DNA from: Ascarosepion bandense
Lineage: Eukaryota; Mollusca; Cephalopoda; Sepiida; Sepiidae
Length of the DNA stretch: 64,000 nt
Assembly (NCBI GenBank): GCA_037127315.1
Contig: JBBBDQ010000915.1
Coordinates: 839,501 to 903,500 of the forward strand
Direction of reading: 5' to 3'
The notes under the pieces were generated by a model, which saw nothing but the letters and a program-made list of their open reading frames with translations, had not been told where the DNA came from and did no database searches. Numbering within the stretch: the first letter of the stretch is position 1; the number at the start of each line of letters is the position of its first letter. The translations under genes and the position numbers were made by a program. Of this stretch, positions 34,075-44,879 are shown piece after piece.

Positions 34075-34885
34075 AGTTCAAATTTCTGTATTATTTTACT
34101 GGCTTCTTCCCGGTATTCTTTATCAGTTCTTACGATATAACTTCGAAGAAAGGCTTAGAACGATTATTGCTAATACGAATATTCATGCATTGCATGTAAC
34201 AGTCACATCTGGTCTGGTGCTTCCTCTATGTCTTGAAATTCTTGATAAAATCCCAAGAGAAATATCAGTGGTATCGTTTCTCACCTGACATATTGACTTC
34301 AGTCTCTTTCCCACAGCAATAACCTAGCTCTCTTGTGACATTTATATAAATATTTTTATAATATTTATTCTGATAAACATCCCTCTTCAATAGCTCGAAT
34401 TCACGAATTTAAACACAGAATTAGATTGGCAGTTAGGTCGTATTTTTTTACAGTTGCAGTTACTAGATATAATCGTATGTTTTATGCTAAAAGTTTCTTT
34501 TGTCGATCTTCTCACTTGTAGAACGCTCTTCCGGGTTCTTGCTTTCCAATCAAGTTTGCTCTCTAAAAATTCAAATGCATTAATGGTTAACTTCTGTCAT
34601 CTTAGCCCTTTTTTGTATTGTTCTCTCTCGTTAATAATGTTTTCTCTTTTTTCTCACATTATTTCACATTCAATAACTTCTTGCTTGATAGTGGATTTAT
34701 TTTTTTGCTGGGAGTGAATTTTTAAAAGAAATGAACGAAAGTAAATAAGAATATGATTTAATAAGTGTAATTTCTTATTCAAATGCAACTTATTTTTGCT
34801 GTCGGGTGCTGTATATATAGAGGACACTGTAATGAATGGATTAAGGATGCGGACTAGATACCACTTGTTTACTTTGCACTTATTT
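34075..34885. other. Unassigned DNA
   Basis: Nothing recognised. Confidence 0.5.
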
Positions 34886-34889
34886 GGGA

Positions 34890-34975
34890 TTTATCAGTTC
34901 AGTAACAGACTAGAGGAGAATTTGAACCCGGTTCGCAATTCCCACTTTTCAAGTCAGTAGCCATTTTTTGATAAG
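34890..34975 (-). repeat. tRNA-derived SINE head (fragment)
   Basis: On the minus strand TGGCTACTGACTTG (A-box-like) precedes CCGGGTTCAAATTCTCC (B-box-like, close to consensus) by about 30 bases. Confidence 0.35.
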
Positions 34976-35194
34976 ACTTTCTAGTCAATGAGCCCAATAT
35001 TAAATATAAAAAATGATTATTTTATTGTCAACTCGAAATTTAATTTTCCTAATAAAAAGGATGAAAATAATCACATTGGCTTTTAAAACAATTTTTAATG
35101 ATGATAAGAGTTTTTATTGCTATAAATGTAATTTATCGGTATGTGAACGTGTTTAAGTTGATATCCCATTTTATTTTCTTAAGTAATAAAATGA

Positions 35195-35795
35195 ATATTA
35201 ACTGGTTTAGATGGATAAATCGCAATAGAAAAATGTGCCTCCACTGAACAGGAATCGAACCTGTATTTTCTTCTCCCTTTAAGGAATGACATCCTTCGCC
35301 TATAGGATCGGATAGCTTAGCTTATTAGGAATCTGTCAATATTTTATCACGAAGAGTGAAATTATCACAACTAATTTTCTTTCACAGTGAAAATTAATAT
35401 CAACCGGCCTAGATTGGGAAGTCCTACGAATGAAAAATGGGTCTCCACTCAATAGGAATTGAACATGTATTACATGTTTTTCATTAGAGTAGGATACGTT
35501 TGCCTATAGGAGTAGATAGATAAGATTGCTGAGATTCCGTCAATGTTCTATCAAGAAGACAGAAATAATCACGACCATGCATTTGAGCCTTATTTTCTTT
35601 AAACAGTAAAATTAATATCAGAAGGACTTTATTGAGAAGTGCTTTGAATAAAAAATGTTACACAAGAATCGAAACTTTGTTTCTTTTATACATTAGAGAA
35701 CGATACTCTTCGCCTATAGGATTAGATAGATGGGACTGCTAGGAAGCCGTTAATATTCTATTAAGAAGACAGTAATAGTCACAACTTGAAACTGT
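35195..35795 (-). repeat. Three tandem ~205-bp units with a tRNA-like B box
   Basis: Three collinear units with equivalent points at 35252, 35456 and 35666, so periods of about 204 and 210 bp. Shared landmarks in each are TTAATATCA or ATATTAACTGG, the T-arm, CGCCTATAGGA, and TTCTATCA-GAAGA...ATCACAAC. On the minus strand, unit 1 holds a perfect T-arm, ACAGG-TTCGATT-CCTGT. Units 2 and 3 show progressively decayed forms. No full cloverleaf closes, so these look like tandemly amplified tRNA-derived repeats. Confidence 0.6.
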
Positions 35796-35799
35796 ATCT

Positions 35800-36925
35800 C
35801 AAATATGTACAGCGACAATGTTGAGGTATTACCCAAATATTTCGTTGATGTTGATGTTGATGCGATTGTTAATAATGTCCCTCAATCGATTTGAATTATA
35901 TTTTCTGATTGACTTGATATTTCACTTGCATTCGTTCAATCGATTTTCTAATACGCTTTTGTCATCACCTTCTCTCCCAGTTTCTCTGTTTTAACCCCAC
36001 GCTGCCATCTCTCTTCCTCTCTTTATCGATGGCGAGATCAAAGACATAACTATGCCACCATCACCTTCATTTCGGCTCGATGAACATCAGGTTTGCTAAC
36101 CGCAGCTGGAATACTGACATCTTCATTGGGGCATGAAGATATTTGCTAATCAAGTGCGACGACTGAATTCACGTAACGAGTTGAGTCCAACTAATAACCT
36201 ATGATGTCGACTATAAAAATAATAATGACATATGAGGTGTATTTTTGTCTTATTATATCAAACTATAAGTAGAATTCAAAACTTATATATTGCATAAGCT
36301 GGTCTTTTCACGATTATTCACACTATACCCTGCGAAAGTGTTAACGCTATAATACAGTATAATATATGTTATTTAAACTTTATTTATGCAAAGAATGGAA
36401 TGGTACGGAATAAAGAATCGTTCCAAGAGTAGGTAGTTTTCAATGACAGTTATCAGAAGAGAGTTTCCCAAGTGAAAATTACTTCAGAATAAACTATTAG
36501 CGTAGTATTTACGGTTGCATCTAATTACAAATATAAAAGAATGAGACTTTGCTACCAACTACTGTGCTCAAATTAGTATATTTGAGGTACTATAAGGGAA
36601 AGTATTATTTATTTTGAGAATAGAAAAATGTGTGGTACAAGTCTAAATGGGGAGGCAAGGGAGGGTTGATCTTTGTCACAATTATTGACCAAGCATACCA
36701 CAGTATTCCATACACCAAGACAACCCATTCTTACTTATCATTCTCACTACAACCATCATAATGCGCCAAAGTCTCTATAAAGTACTAACAAGTCTCAATA
36801 TATACAATTTGTCTGTGGGGGTGGGAATAAAAATAACAACATTAAAAATGAAGACCTAATGTATGTTTGCTATAAAAGAAACACAGCAACGAAAAAAGAA
36901 TATAGAGAAAACTCACTGAGAAGTT
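35800..36925. other. Unassigned DNA
   Basis: Nothing recognised. Confidence 0.5.
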
Positions 36926-36929
36926 ACAT

Positions 36930-37075
36930 TAAGGCTGCGAGAAAGTGACTGAAGAAGAGATGCTAAGTCAGGACCAATAAAATTGCAGATTCTTTTTTTA
37001 TTTTATCAAGAACCTATAAATTTATAGCAAGAACGTCAAAGCAGATATTTTTGCTAATCGGTTTGTCACCGGGAA
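36930..37075 (-). mobile_element. LINE relic (same family as 8785-9200)
   Basis: Shares with 9060-9200 the segments GTCAGGACCAATAA-ATTGC-GATTCTT and TTTATAGCA, in the same order. On the minus strand a short frame LQSLSRSLNVTS resembles the LQSLSHRRNVASF part of the 61.4-kb copy. Both ends truncated. Confidence 0.35.
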
Positions 37076-37081
37076 GTGTTT

Positions 37082-37465
37082 TATATAGTATATCAAGCCA
37101 AGGTAAGTGCAAACAACAACACTATGTACTACATCGGTGCCACTGAGGGACCATTTAAGAAAAGAAATAACAACCACAATCTTTCATTCTCCAACAGAAA
37201 TACTTGAACAGCACTACACTATCAACATACGTATGGCGTCTAAAAGACAGAAATATTTCACCAACAATAAGCTAGGAAATACTGAAAAAAGCACCTGCTT
37301 ACAACAACATTACAAAAAAATGCCTACTTTGTCTACATGAGAAAGTAGCAATTATATCACATACCCCACAAAAGAACTTACTGAACACGAGATCAGAACT
37401 AATTTCCAAATGCAGACATGAAAATAAATACCTATTATCACAATTTATACCAAACGGATAAAAAA
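37082..37465 (+). pseudogene. Penelope-like element, GIY-YIG endonuclease domain
   Basis: The most readable of three such domains. A YIVYQAKV segment (37082-37105) stands for the GIY motif and YYIGATEGPFKKR (37127-37165) for YIG. After a frame change near 37205 come LSTYVWRLKDRNISPTIS, a stop in place of Trp, EILKKAPAYNNITKKCLLCL, HEKVAI, LLNTRSELISKCRHENKYLL (37395-37450). The Cys-x2-Cys ... Cys-x-His set is typical of this endonuclease. In Penelope-like retroelements this domain accompanies the reverse transcriptase and nicks the target. No reverse transcriptase is seen upstream, where LINE sequence begins. Confidence 0.7.
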
Positions 37466-37629
37466 AATCACACGTCTCTGCCATAGTAAAATTAATAATT
37501 AATAAACACTAACAAGCACTACAAATTAGAATTTCCACCATGTAAATATACGCAACCACAAAGAATAATAAAACAAGCCAATAACCGACTTTAAAACAAA
37601 AATAACAATACAGCCTTAAATAAAATAAT

Positions 37630-37670
37630 AGCAATTCATACCTACCATAGTTTCACACAGAACCCATCAA
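37630..37670 (-). ncRNA. Possible hammerhead-core remnant
   Basis: On the minus strand TTGATGG, then nine bases, then GAAAC, then TATGGTAGG. The tail of this (ATGGTAG after the GAAA box) matches the better fold at 27.85 kb. The CUGANGA box has two changes, and no outer stem was found. Low confidence. Confidence 0.15.
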
Positions 37671-37693
37671 AAGTACATATGTACGTACGAGAA

Positions 37694-37858
37694 ATTCGAA
37701 TGGCGTGTAGCGATGTCAACGCGCGAATAGTTGTCGATTACTCGTACGTACACGTCACGACAGACGCAGACATATATATATATATGTCTGCGTCTGTCGT
37801 GACGTGTACGTACGAGTAATCGAATTCGCGCGTTGACATCGCTACACGCCATTCGAAT
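37694..37858. repeat. Near-perfect palindrome with 80-bp arms
   Basis: The arm 37694-37778 is the exact reverse complement of 37779-37858 except for 5 extra bases (AGTTG, 37730-37734) in the left arm. The centre is a (TA)n at 37772-37785. The arms are GC-richer than their surroundings and contain GTACGTAC, CGCGCG and GTCTGCGTCTGTCGTGACG. The last motif recurs a third time, outside the palindrome, at 38034-38049. There is no coding. Candidates are a foldback or MITE-type element, or a hairpin RNA source. Confidence 0.95.
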
Positions 37859-38055
37859 ATGCCAACCGAATGAGTGTGTATATGTGCAATGGCACACATA
37901 TACATATATATACCGAACCCCGCACGATTCGCATGTGTATGTTTATGCAAGCCTCAGTGACCGAACGCGCGTACATGTGTGTGTGTGTCCTTGCGCGAGT
38001 TGATGGGTGTACAAATGTATATATGTGTATGCCTGCGTCTGTCGTGACGACAGAT
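37859..38055. repeat. CG-containing flank of the palindrome
   Basis: Rich in TGTATATG and CG-containing words. It ends in TGCGTCTGTCGTGACGACAG, which repeats the palindrome arm motif and is itself a small inverted repeat (CTGTCGTGACGACAG). It probably belongs to the same element. Confidence 0.45.
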
Positions 38056-38343
38056 TTTTTTCCCCCCACTTCCACAAAAATACACGAACATAACCAATTT
38101 TTTTAAAAAAATTAATCAGTTTGTCTGACGATCGCAAAAGCGGGAAACCCAGGGTTACAAACTCACACCTACCTATATGAATATGTTTGTTCTATCCCTG
38201 ATATTGAGCACTTTTAAATAATTACCACGCATATATAATATGTAAACAATATAATATATATAACAAATTACATATTTATATATGTAATTTATATATTTAT
38301 ATATATATATATATATTGATATTTATAATTATATATATACACT

Positions 38344-38423
<80 letters not shown>

Positions 38424-38973
38424 TAGAGAAAACTTTCAAAATTCAAAGGTGTCGGATGTACATTTCGACATAGGATCTCTAATAGAGACTCTACGTCAGG
38501 TCAGCGACATTGTTTTTCCAAATGGCGAAGGCTGTGAGTTAGAGTGTGGAGGGGTTTTAGGTTAACAACGGTCACAAAGTGGAAAAGGACAGAGCTGGTA
38601 GTCGCGGGGTTACAGGGTGTTGAAATGGTATATTTAGGAACGGGAGGAATAGGAGTTCATATTTTATAAAGATAGATAAATAAATGAGTTAAATTACTTT
38701 TTAAAGTTAAGATTTTGGGCTGTTTGAAGAGGCGTATTTAGGCGAGAACGAATGGGTTTCAATATAAGATTTTAAAATTCTTTATTTAAGTTTAATTGAT
38801 ATGTATATATATATATCGTTTCGATGAAAATATAGTATTTCTTTTTTTTATAATTATTTGCATTATATCTATTTTCAGATCTAATATATTTAATTTCATT
38901 TAATGTCTATTGAAAAACATTAATTTTGTTTGCAAGTTAGTAAAAACTGCATTTATTGTCATTTAAAGAGAGA

Positions 38974-39010
<37 letters not shown>
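38056..39010. other. Microsatellites and unassigned DNA
   Basis: A TA-rich hairpin near 38260-38330, (CA)n(TA)n at 38348-38420, an unassigned moderately GC-rich block at 38435-38660 and a (TA)n at 38970-39013 that abuts the Tc1 element. No coding. Confidence 0.6.
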
Positions 39011-39014
<4 letters not shown>

Positions 39015-39015
<1 letters not shown>

Positions 39016-40573
39016 TCCTGATCAAAATTTTAAGACCACTTAAAAATCTTTAAAGAGAAATATTTTTTTACGGATAGATTTTAAACTCCTCCCACTTAAG
39101 GTTACCAATACTACAACCTAAAAGGTTATGGAAGCAAAAAGCTACATTCCAAACATTTTATGTAGAGATTTACATTTTTATAAAATGAGGCGATTTACAC
39201 ATGATCAAAATTATAAGGCCAGAGACAAAAATTCTACGAAATTGTACAAAAAGTGTATGAAAAGTGTATGAAAACATTCAACAACCAAATTTAATCATGA
39301 GTTCTACCTCCACTGTTTTTGATGACTTCAAAAAATCTGTCGGGCATGCTAGAAATAAGCGTTTCCATTAAGGTGCGGGGGATGTTGCTCCGGCTTCTGA
39401 AGATGGTTTCACGAAGTTCATTTTTTGTTGAATATTGTTTGCTATTTCGATAAACATCTCTTGTCATCCATCCTCAAACATTTTCAATTGGGTTCAAGTC
39501 TGGTTAGCATGCAGGATGTCCCAAGAGATAGGCCCAATTTTCTTGTAGAAAGGTCAAGATCCGTCTTGAAGCGTGGATTGCAGCATTATTCTGTTGAAAT
39601 AACCATCCATCCACCCACAAACGATAGCCCTCCATCATCAATGATGCTTTTTGTAGCATGCTAACATAACCAGCAGCTGTTAGACAACCCTGCACTACCT
39701 GGAGCTCCATCGTCCCTCTGTAAGAAAAGGCACCCCATACCATTAGGGACCCTTCACCACTATGACGTGTGGAGAAAATTTCAGGAGGCATGTTTTTGTT
39801 ATGCCAATATCGTTGGAAGCCATCAGGACCATCTAGATTGAATTTTTTCTCATCAGAAAACAGGACATTCTTCCACTTCTCCACGTCCCATGTTTGGTAT
39901 TCACAACCAAACTTTAAGCGGTCCACCTTGTGACGTGGAAGCAGCCAAGGAATTTGTTTACGCTTTTTATTTACCATGCGTTTTTGTCGAAAGTGTCGTC
40001 TGATGGTTAGGAGACTGCAATCAGCATCTGTGACCGCCTTAATTTGACTAGAAGAAAGTCCCCTCTCTTTCATAACAACCTGTCTTATTCTCTTACTCAA
40101 TGTAGGAGAAATCTTTTAGGGCCTACCAGAGGATTTTGCTTTTCCATAATTCTCACTGTTCTTTAGAAAGTTGCAAATCACAGTTTTACTATGATTTACC
40201 TTAGCTGCGATTGCCCGCTGTGACAAACCTTGCTTATGAAATTCTAGAATTTGAGAACGCTCAATTTTGGTAAGTTTAATTGCTTTAGGCATGGTAACAC
40301 ATTTACGCAGTGATTGCTAACTGAACTAAAAACATTGGAATTACCATAGATCTAACAATTTAGACCCCTGGTCTTATAATTTTGATCATGCGTAAATCGC
40401 CTCATTTTATAAAAATGTAAATTTCTAAATAAAATATTTAGAATGTAGCTTTTTCTTTCTATAACCATTTAGATTGTAGTATTGGTAACCTTAAGTGGTA
40501 GGAGTTTAAAATCTATCTGTAAAAAAAAAATTTTAAAGATTTTTAAGTGGTCTTATATTTTTGATCGGGAGTG
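39015..40573 (-). mobile_element. Tc1-like DD34E transposon, family 1, copy 2
   Basis: A 1559-bp sister of 18424-19975 in the opposite orientation. Outer ends CTCCTGATCAAAATTTTAAG and complement of CACTCCCGATCAAAA; TA flanks on both sides within (TA)n. Inner IR/DR repeats near 39200 and 40375. The (TA)n on the left probably provided the target. Confidence 0.85.
39291..40292 (-). pseudogene. Tc1-like transposase, stop-disabled and active-site altered
   Basis: 1002 bp with no frameshift, so the full 334-codon length is kept. It is broken only by three stops (near 40118, at 39504 and near 39475). The start (40292) gives MPKAIKLTKIERSQILEFHK. The core reads VLFSDEKKF (first Asp), then FQQNNAAIH, where the second catalytic Asp has become Asn, then NPIENV (Glu). 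Copy 1 keeps Asp at that position but has frameshifts, so the two copies died by different routes. Confidence 0.85.
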
Positions 40574-40634
40574 TATATATATAATCTACTAAGCTCAAAT
40601 CTCACCACCCAACAATAGAACAAATTACTAAACA

Positions 40635-40955
40635 TATATTGGTATATCCGTGGGAGATTTTAAGCAACGTTACTACAATCATAGGCATTCTTTTTCCAAC
40701 CTCAATCAAAAGTATCAAACAACACATTCCTGAAGATTTTTGAAAATAAAGGAAGAAGAACTAAACCCCATAGTTACTGGGAAACTGATAGACTCAACCC
40801 GTACTCCCAGAAATTTTCACGATAGGTGCAATCTATGTTTAGGTGGAAAAATAAAAATATTAAATTACCCATATCAACATCTACTTTTAAATTTACGTAA
40901 AGAATTCATACGCAAATGCCGCCAGGAATCGAAATTTGAGAAATTTAAAATTTAA
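40635..40955 (+). pseudogene. Penelope-like GIY-YIG endonuclease relic
   Basis: Begins at the YIG motif (YIGISVGDFKQRYYNHRHSF, 40635-40695), continues through a stop near 40736 to FLKIKEEELN. With a further block RCNLCLGGKIKIL it ends at LLLNLRKEFIRKCRQESKFE (40885-40945). The pattern Cys-x2-Cys ... Lys-Cys-Arg matches the copy at 37.1 kb, although the His after CR is Gln here. A Tc1 element ends 60 bp upstream, so the GIY half may have been lost there. Confidence 0.55.
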
Positions 40956-40959
40956 GGTT

Positions 40960-41235
40960 TAATTTTTAAATTTAATCTATGAATTTAGTAAATCAAAAGT
41001 TTTTTAGTTAGTAAATTTAGACCCAACTACCGAATAATTATCCCAGCCTTAGAGATACCTTCCATTTTCCTTTTGCTATCTAAATATCTACTATTTAACA
41101 TCTAAGAACCTGTAGACGAACTCTTTAGCCCTCATTTTTCCTACACCTTTATAATATTTTGTTTTGTTTTGGCGACGATTTTATTTCCATTTTTGTTTTT
41201 CCATGGCTCATATAACTTTCCTGCACCTTGTTATA
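40960..41235. other. Unassigned DNA
   Basis: Nothing recognised. Confidence 0.5.
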
Positions 41236-41239
41236 ATTG

Positions 41240-41545
41240 TAACGGGTGAGTGCGTTTATAGACATGTGCATATATTTTTGTAAGGATTTGTGTGTTCGTG
41301 CATGTGTATATGTATATGTGTGTTTATGTATACGTGTCTGTATTTATAGGCATGTATATGTGGATATGTGTGTGTGTATATGGGTGTGGATATGTGTATA
41401 TGTATATGGGTTGATGAGTGTGTATGTGTGTGTATATGTATTGGTATATGTATGTGTATATGTAGGTATATGTGTATATATACATATATATATATATGTG
41501 TGTTTGTGTATATATGTATATATGTGTGTATCTGTATATATAGAA
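41240..41545. repeat. (GTATAT/GTGT)n degenerate minisatellite
   Basis: About 300 bp of TGTATATG-type words. Both strands are open over long frames only because of the repeat. Confidence 0.85.
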
Positions 41546-41729
41546 CTCTGTTGAACTCACGTTAAAATAAAATAAAATTAATTTATATTTTTTTAATTTT
41601 TAATACTAAATCTATATTACCTTTTACCTTTTGAATTTAGTTTCTTAAATTTTAGAAATAATTAAAATTAAATTTAACTCGTGAATTCGTCAATATTCTT
41701 TATATATTTAAGTAAATTCTGTTCGGGAA

Positions 41730-41735
<6 letters not shown>

Positions 41736-41794
<59 letters not shown>

Positions 41795-41806
41795 ATGTGT
41801 GTGTGT
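41736..41806. repeat. (CT)n(GT)n compound microsatellite
   Basis: A polypyrimidine CT tract is followed by GT repeats. Confidence 0.95.
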
Positions 41807-41809
41807 AGT

Positions 41810-43735
41810 AATGGAATCTTTTGAGATCTACCATTGAAGTTAGTATTTTTAATTTTTAATTTAAAATTTAAGATTTATATTTAAATTTGTACGTCCAAAT
41901 TTTTACTATAACATTTGTTCCAGTCATTATTTATTTCAACTAAAATCACTTTGGTAAATTTTTCAATGTTTCTTCAACATTGATAGTAGCAGTTTTCTTT
42001 TGTTTCTATGCGAAAATTATTTCATAGCCTATTTTCAAGTCAACCACCCCTTCCCCCGTTTTTTCCTTTTTTTCCTTGAGTTCCCCCTACCACTTCAATC
42101 CGTCTGACATGGCTAAATTTTAACTTTTAAACTCTTGACTCTTGTATGGGGGAGGGGTATGTCTTCTTATATGAGACATAAGTATCTGTCTGCTTTCCCC
42201 TGTTTATTTCCTTAAATTCAAAATTTGTTAATCCCACTTCATTTTATTTTGCTATGTATGGATGATTTTTTGGGACTTCTACCGGTATAAAATATTTTAA
42301 TATATTTGAATTTAAGTAAATAAATTTTCGATTCACCGTTGCAGAAAAAGCGAGGAAATGGCTATTCAACGGATTCAAATATTGAAATTTTTGTTTTATA
42401 TATCGTTTTCATAAAACATATACTACTACTTCTTTTTTATAATCATTTGATTTTTTCTATCACTACCCTTTTGCTATTTCCATAGCAATTGTTTAAACGA
42501 TCTCTATTCTTTATTATTATCCGTTCAGACATTTACAGCTAAAACCTTCGTTTTCGTTTAAAAATTTGTATAACACTCATATCCTACGTATCCAAATGTT
42601 AAGATGGATTTTCCAAGCAGAAATTTTCTTTCTAACAACCACTTCTTTGTGCAGTAGTCCCCTAAGTTGATGCTTTCCTGAACACCCCAACATTAACTCC
42701 TCCAAGTCTATCGTTAATCGTTTTGTAACTGTCTTTCATATCATGATAATCTGTACTGCCTTTATCGTCCTTTTACGTTCATATCACACAACTAATTTAG
42801 TAATTGCTTGGATTGTGTGGCACTTGGGCCTGTATTTTTTAAATCGAAAGGAATAACAACCTTACAAATAGATATAACTAACCGTTTTCAATTAAGTTAC
42901 GATCTGATAAAAAATATAATTATCAACAATTGAGTCAGATTAATTTGTTTTATGGCAGCTGAAAACAAATCAAAAAGTTGTACTGATTAAATACTCCAGG
43001 AGAGGTCTTAGTATGATTTCTATATCTTCCACAAAATGGATTTGATTTCGACTTAAGACAATTCAGTTTTATTTTCTCTTTATAAAATTTCTGCGCTGGG
43101 ACACGCATCGGAAACGAAATCGAGTCTGTACGAAATGGATGTTAGCGATTAATTTTGACGATAGGTATTGGAAATTTTTGTACAAGAACATCCTTTAAGA
43201 GTGATGTGAAAACAAATCTCATATTTCTTTCCATCTCATTTACTCCATATTTTATCTCAATAAACTATCGCTCCGATGCATAATGTTTCTTACTCATTTT
43301 CATTGCTTCACTCAAGCAAATAGATAATATTTATTGGATACACAGATTAGTTAATAAATAACACCTTATTGACTACTATATTTTTAAGAAAGTTTTCGAT
43401 ATAAATGAGATTGAGAAGAGTATTTAACATTGCTGATATCAGCTTTACAATAATCTAATCATCTAAATTTATTTACAAAAGTTACAAGAAAGTAGAAAAT
43501 TACAATTAGAGTTTTTGGGGCATTCGTATAGTGTCACCTGGTGCATATTCTAAGAGGAAACATTTTCATGATTAGGTCATTGACTCGTCTTTCTTGCATC
43601 TACTGAACTGTTTTTCACTCAAAAGTAGTAAGGATCAGAAATAAAAACTAAGCTCCCGATGAGATGTGAATGTTAATCTTTATTGAATGACAGCCTTGTG
43701 ATTTTATGTTAATTGGTTTATGTTATTCATAATAC
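41810..43735. other. Unassigned DNA, including one dispersed motif
   Basis: Mostly nothing recognised. The segment GGACTTCTACCGGTATAAAA near 42273-42297 has a looser match GAACTTCTGCCGGTAATAT near 44734, suggesting a dispersed repeat of unknown kind. Confidence 0.4.
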
Positions 43736-43737
43736 TT

Positions 43738-44345
43738 ATTTCAAATTCAACATGTTCTTATGTTAGACCTCTAATAAGAATCACACTAAATCAGATTTTC
43801 TAAAACTATGGGTCGCGACACACTGGTGGGTCGCAAGCGAAAATTATAGTAGGTCGTAAAAAGTTATACTAGAATTACACATTAGCTTTAATTAAATGCT
43901 ATCTGTTGAGATAGTTCAATACTCGAGCTTTTGTTGCCAGGCTTTTGTTGTATCAAGCAGTATGTTGTTTTGATGAGCTTAACGAAACCTGGTTGGTCAT
44001 GCCCTCGGTTTTATCATTCGTCATCGTAAAAAGGAAAACAATTTCTACCTATTCATATAATATTTTAAAAATTATTTTCAATGTTTTTAATTAGTAAATT
44101 TGAGTGGGTTGCCATGAGCTGCGCTCATGATTCTAATATGTTTGGGAACCCTTACTCAAGATAAATATGCCTTTATGGTAATTCGTTAATAATATCCCTA
44201 ATAAAACCTAGATTAAATCTAATTTCGTTTTTTAAATAAAATTTAAGCTATATCAAATGTACTTTGATATCATTAATAAAGCTAAGTCTAAGTCCAATGT
44301 GTTCTTATGTTAAACCTCTAATAAGACTTACTTTATATCCAACGT
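43738..44345. repeat. Local direct repeats flanking a hAT-like insertion
   Basis: The segment TGTTCTTATGTTAGACCTCTAATAAGAAT (43751 on) recurs with few changes at 44297 on. CTAATAAAACCTAGATTAAA near 44200 is a weaker unit. The hAT-like element lies between the first and later units. Confidence 0.45.
43792..44158. mobile_element. hAT-like non-autonomous element
   Basis: About 367 bp. The left end CAGATTTTCTAAAACTATGG runs into GGGTCGCGACACACTGGTGGGTCGC, and the right end, read on the minus strand, begins GAGTAAGGGTTCCCAAAC. Both look like the ends of hAT (Charlie-type) short elements, whose termini often continue into GGGTCGCGACCC. No coding. An 8-bp target duplication could not be recognised. 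Confidence 0.4.
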
Positions 44346-44349
44346 GATT

Positions 44350-44590
44350 TTATGCGTTCAATATTTTATGTGTTCATGATGTATTTAAATAACACCACTG
44401 TATATGAAAGGGACTTTATACGAATGTGTCAATGATATTATATGCACTACGTTAGCTTCAGTACGTACTTTTGAGTAAACAAGACTTTTAAAAAGCATTA
44501 TTTAACGATTTTATTATAGTCAATTATTTTCCAAATATAATGTTTTTAAGAAATGGGATAATAATAGTAATGTTCTCACTTAGAAAGTGC

Positions 44591-44650
<60 letters not shown>

Positions 44651-44847
44651 CTAAAAATAGACATTGATTGCTACCTACTTATAATACCACCTATCCGTTT
44701 TTTTCTGTGACGTAAATTCTTTGAAATTTTTGAACTTCTGCCGGTAATATCATTTTATTTTGAAAATTTGTTGACGATGATGCGTGAAATCTCTCTTAGG
44801 GATTTCATGTAGAAATTATCATACAACTGTTTTGAACTTCGAAATTA

Positions 44848-44879
<32 letters not shown>

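Noticed and set aside
35195..35370. Possible functional tRNA gene on the minus strand
   Set aside because: The T-arm is perfect, but no 5' acceptor strand complements the bases after it and no clear anticodon arm is present.
41246..41565. Frames of about 100 codons on both strands
   Set aside because: Produced by the TGTATATG minisatellite.
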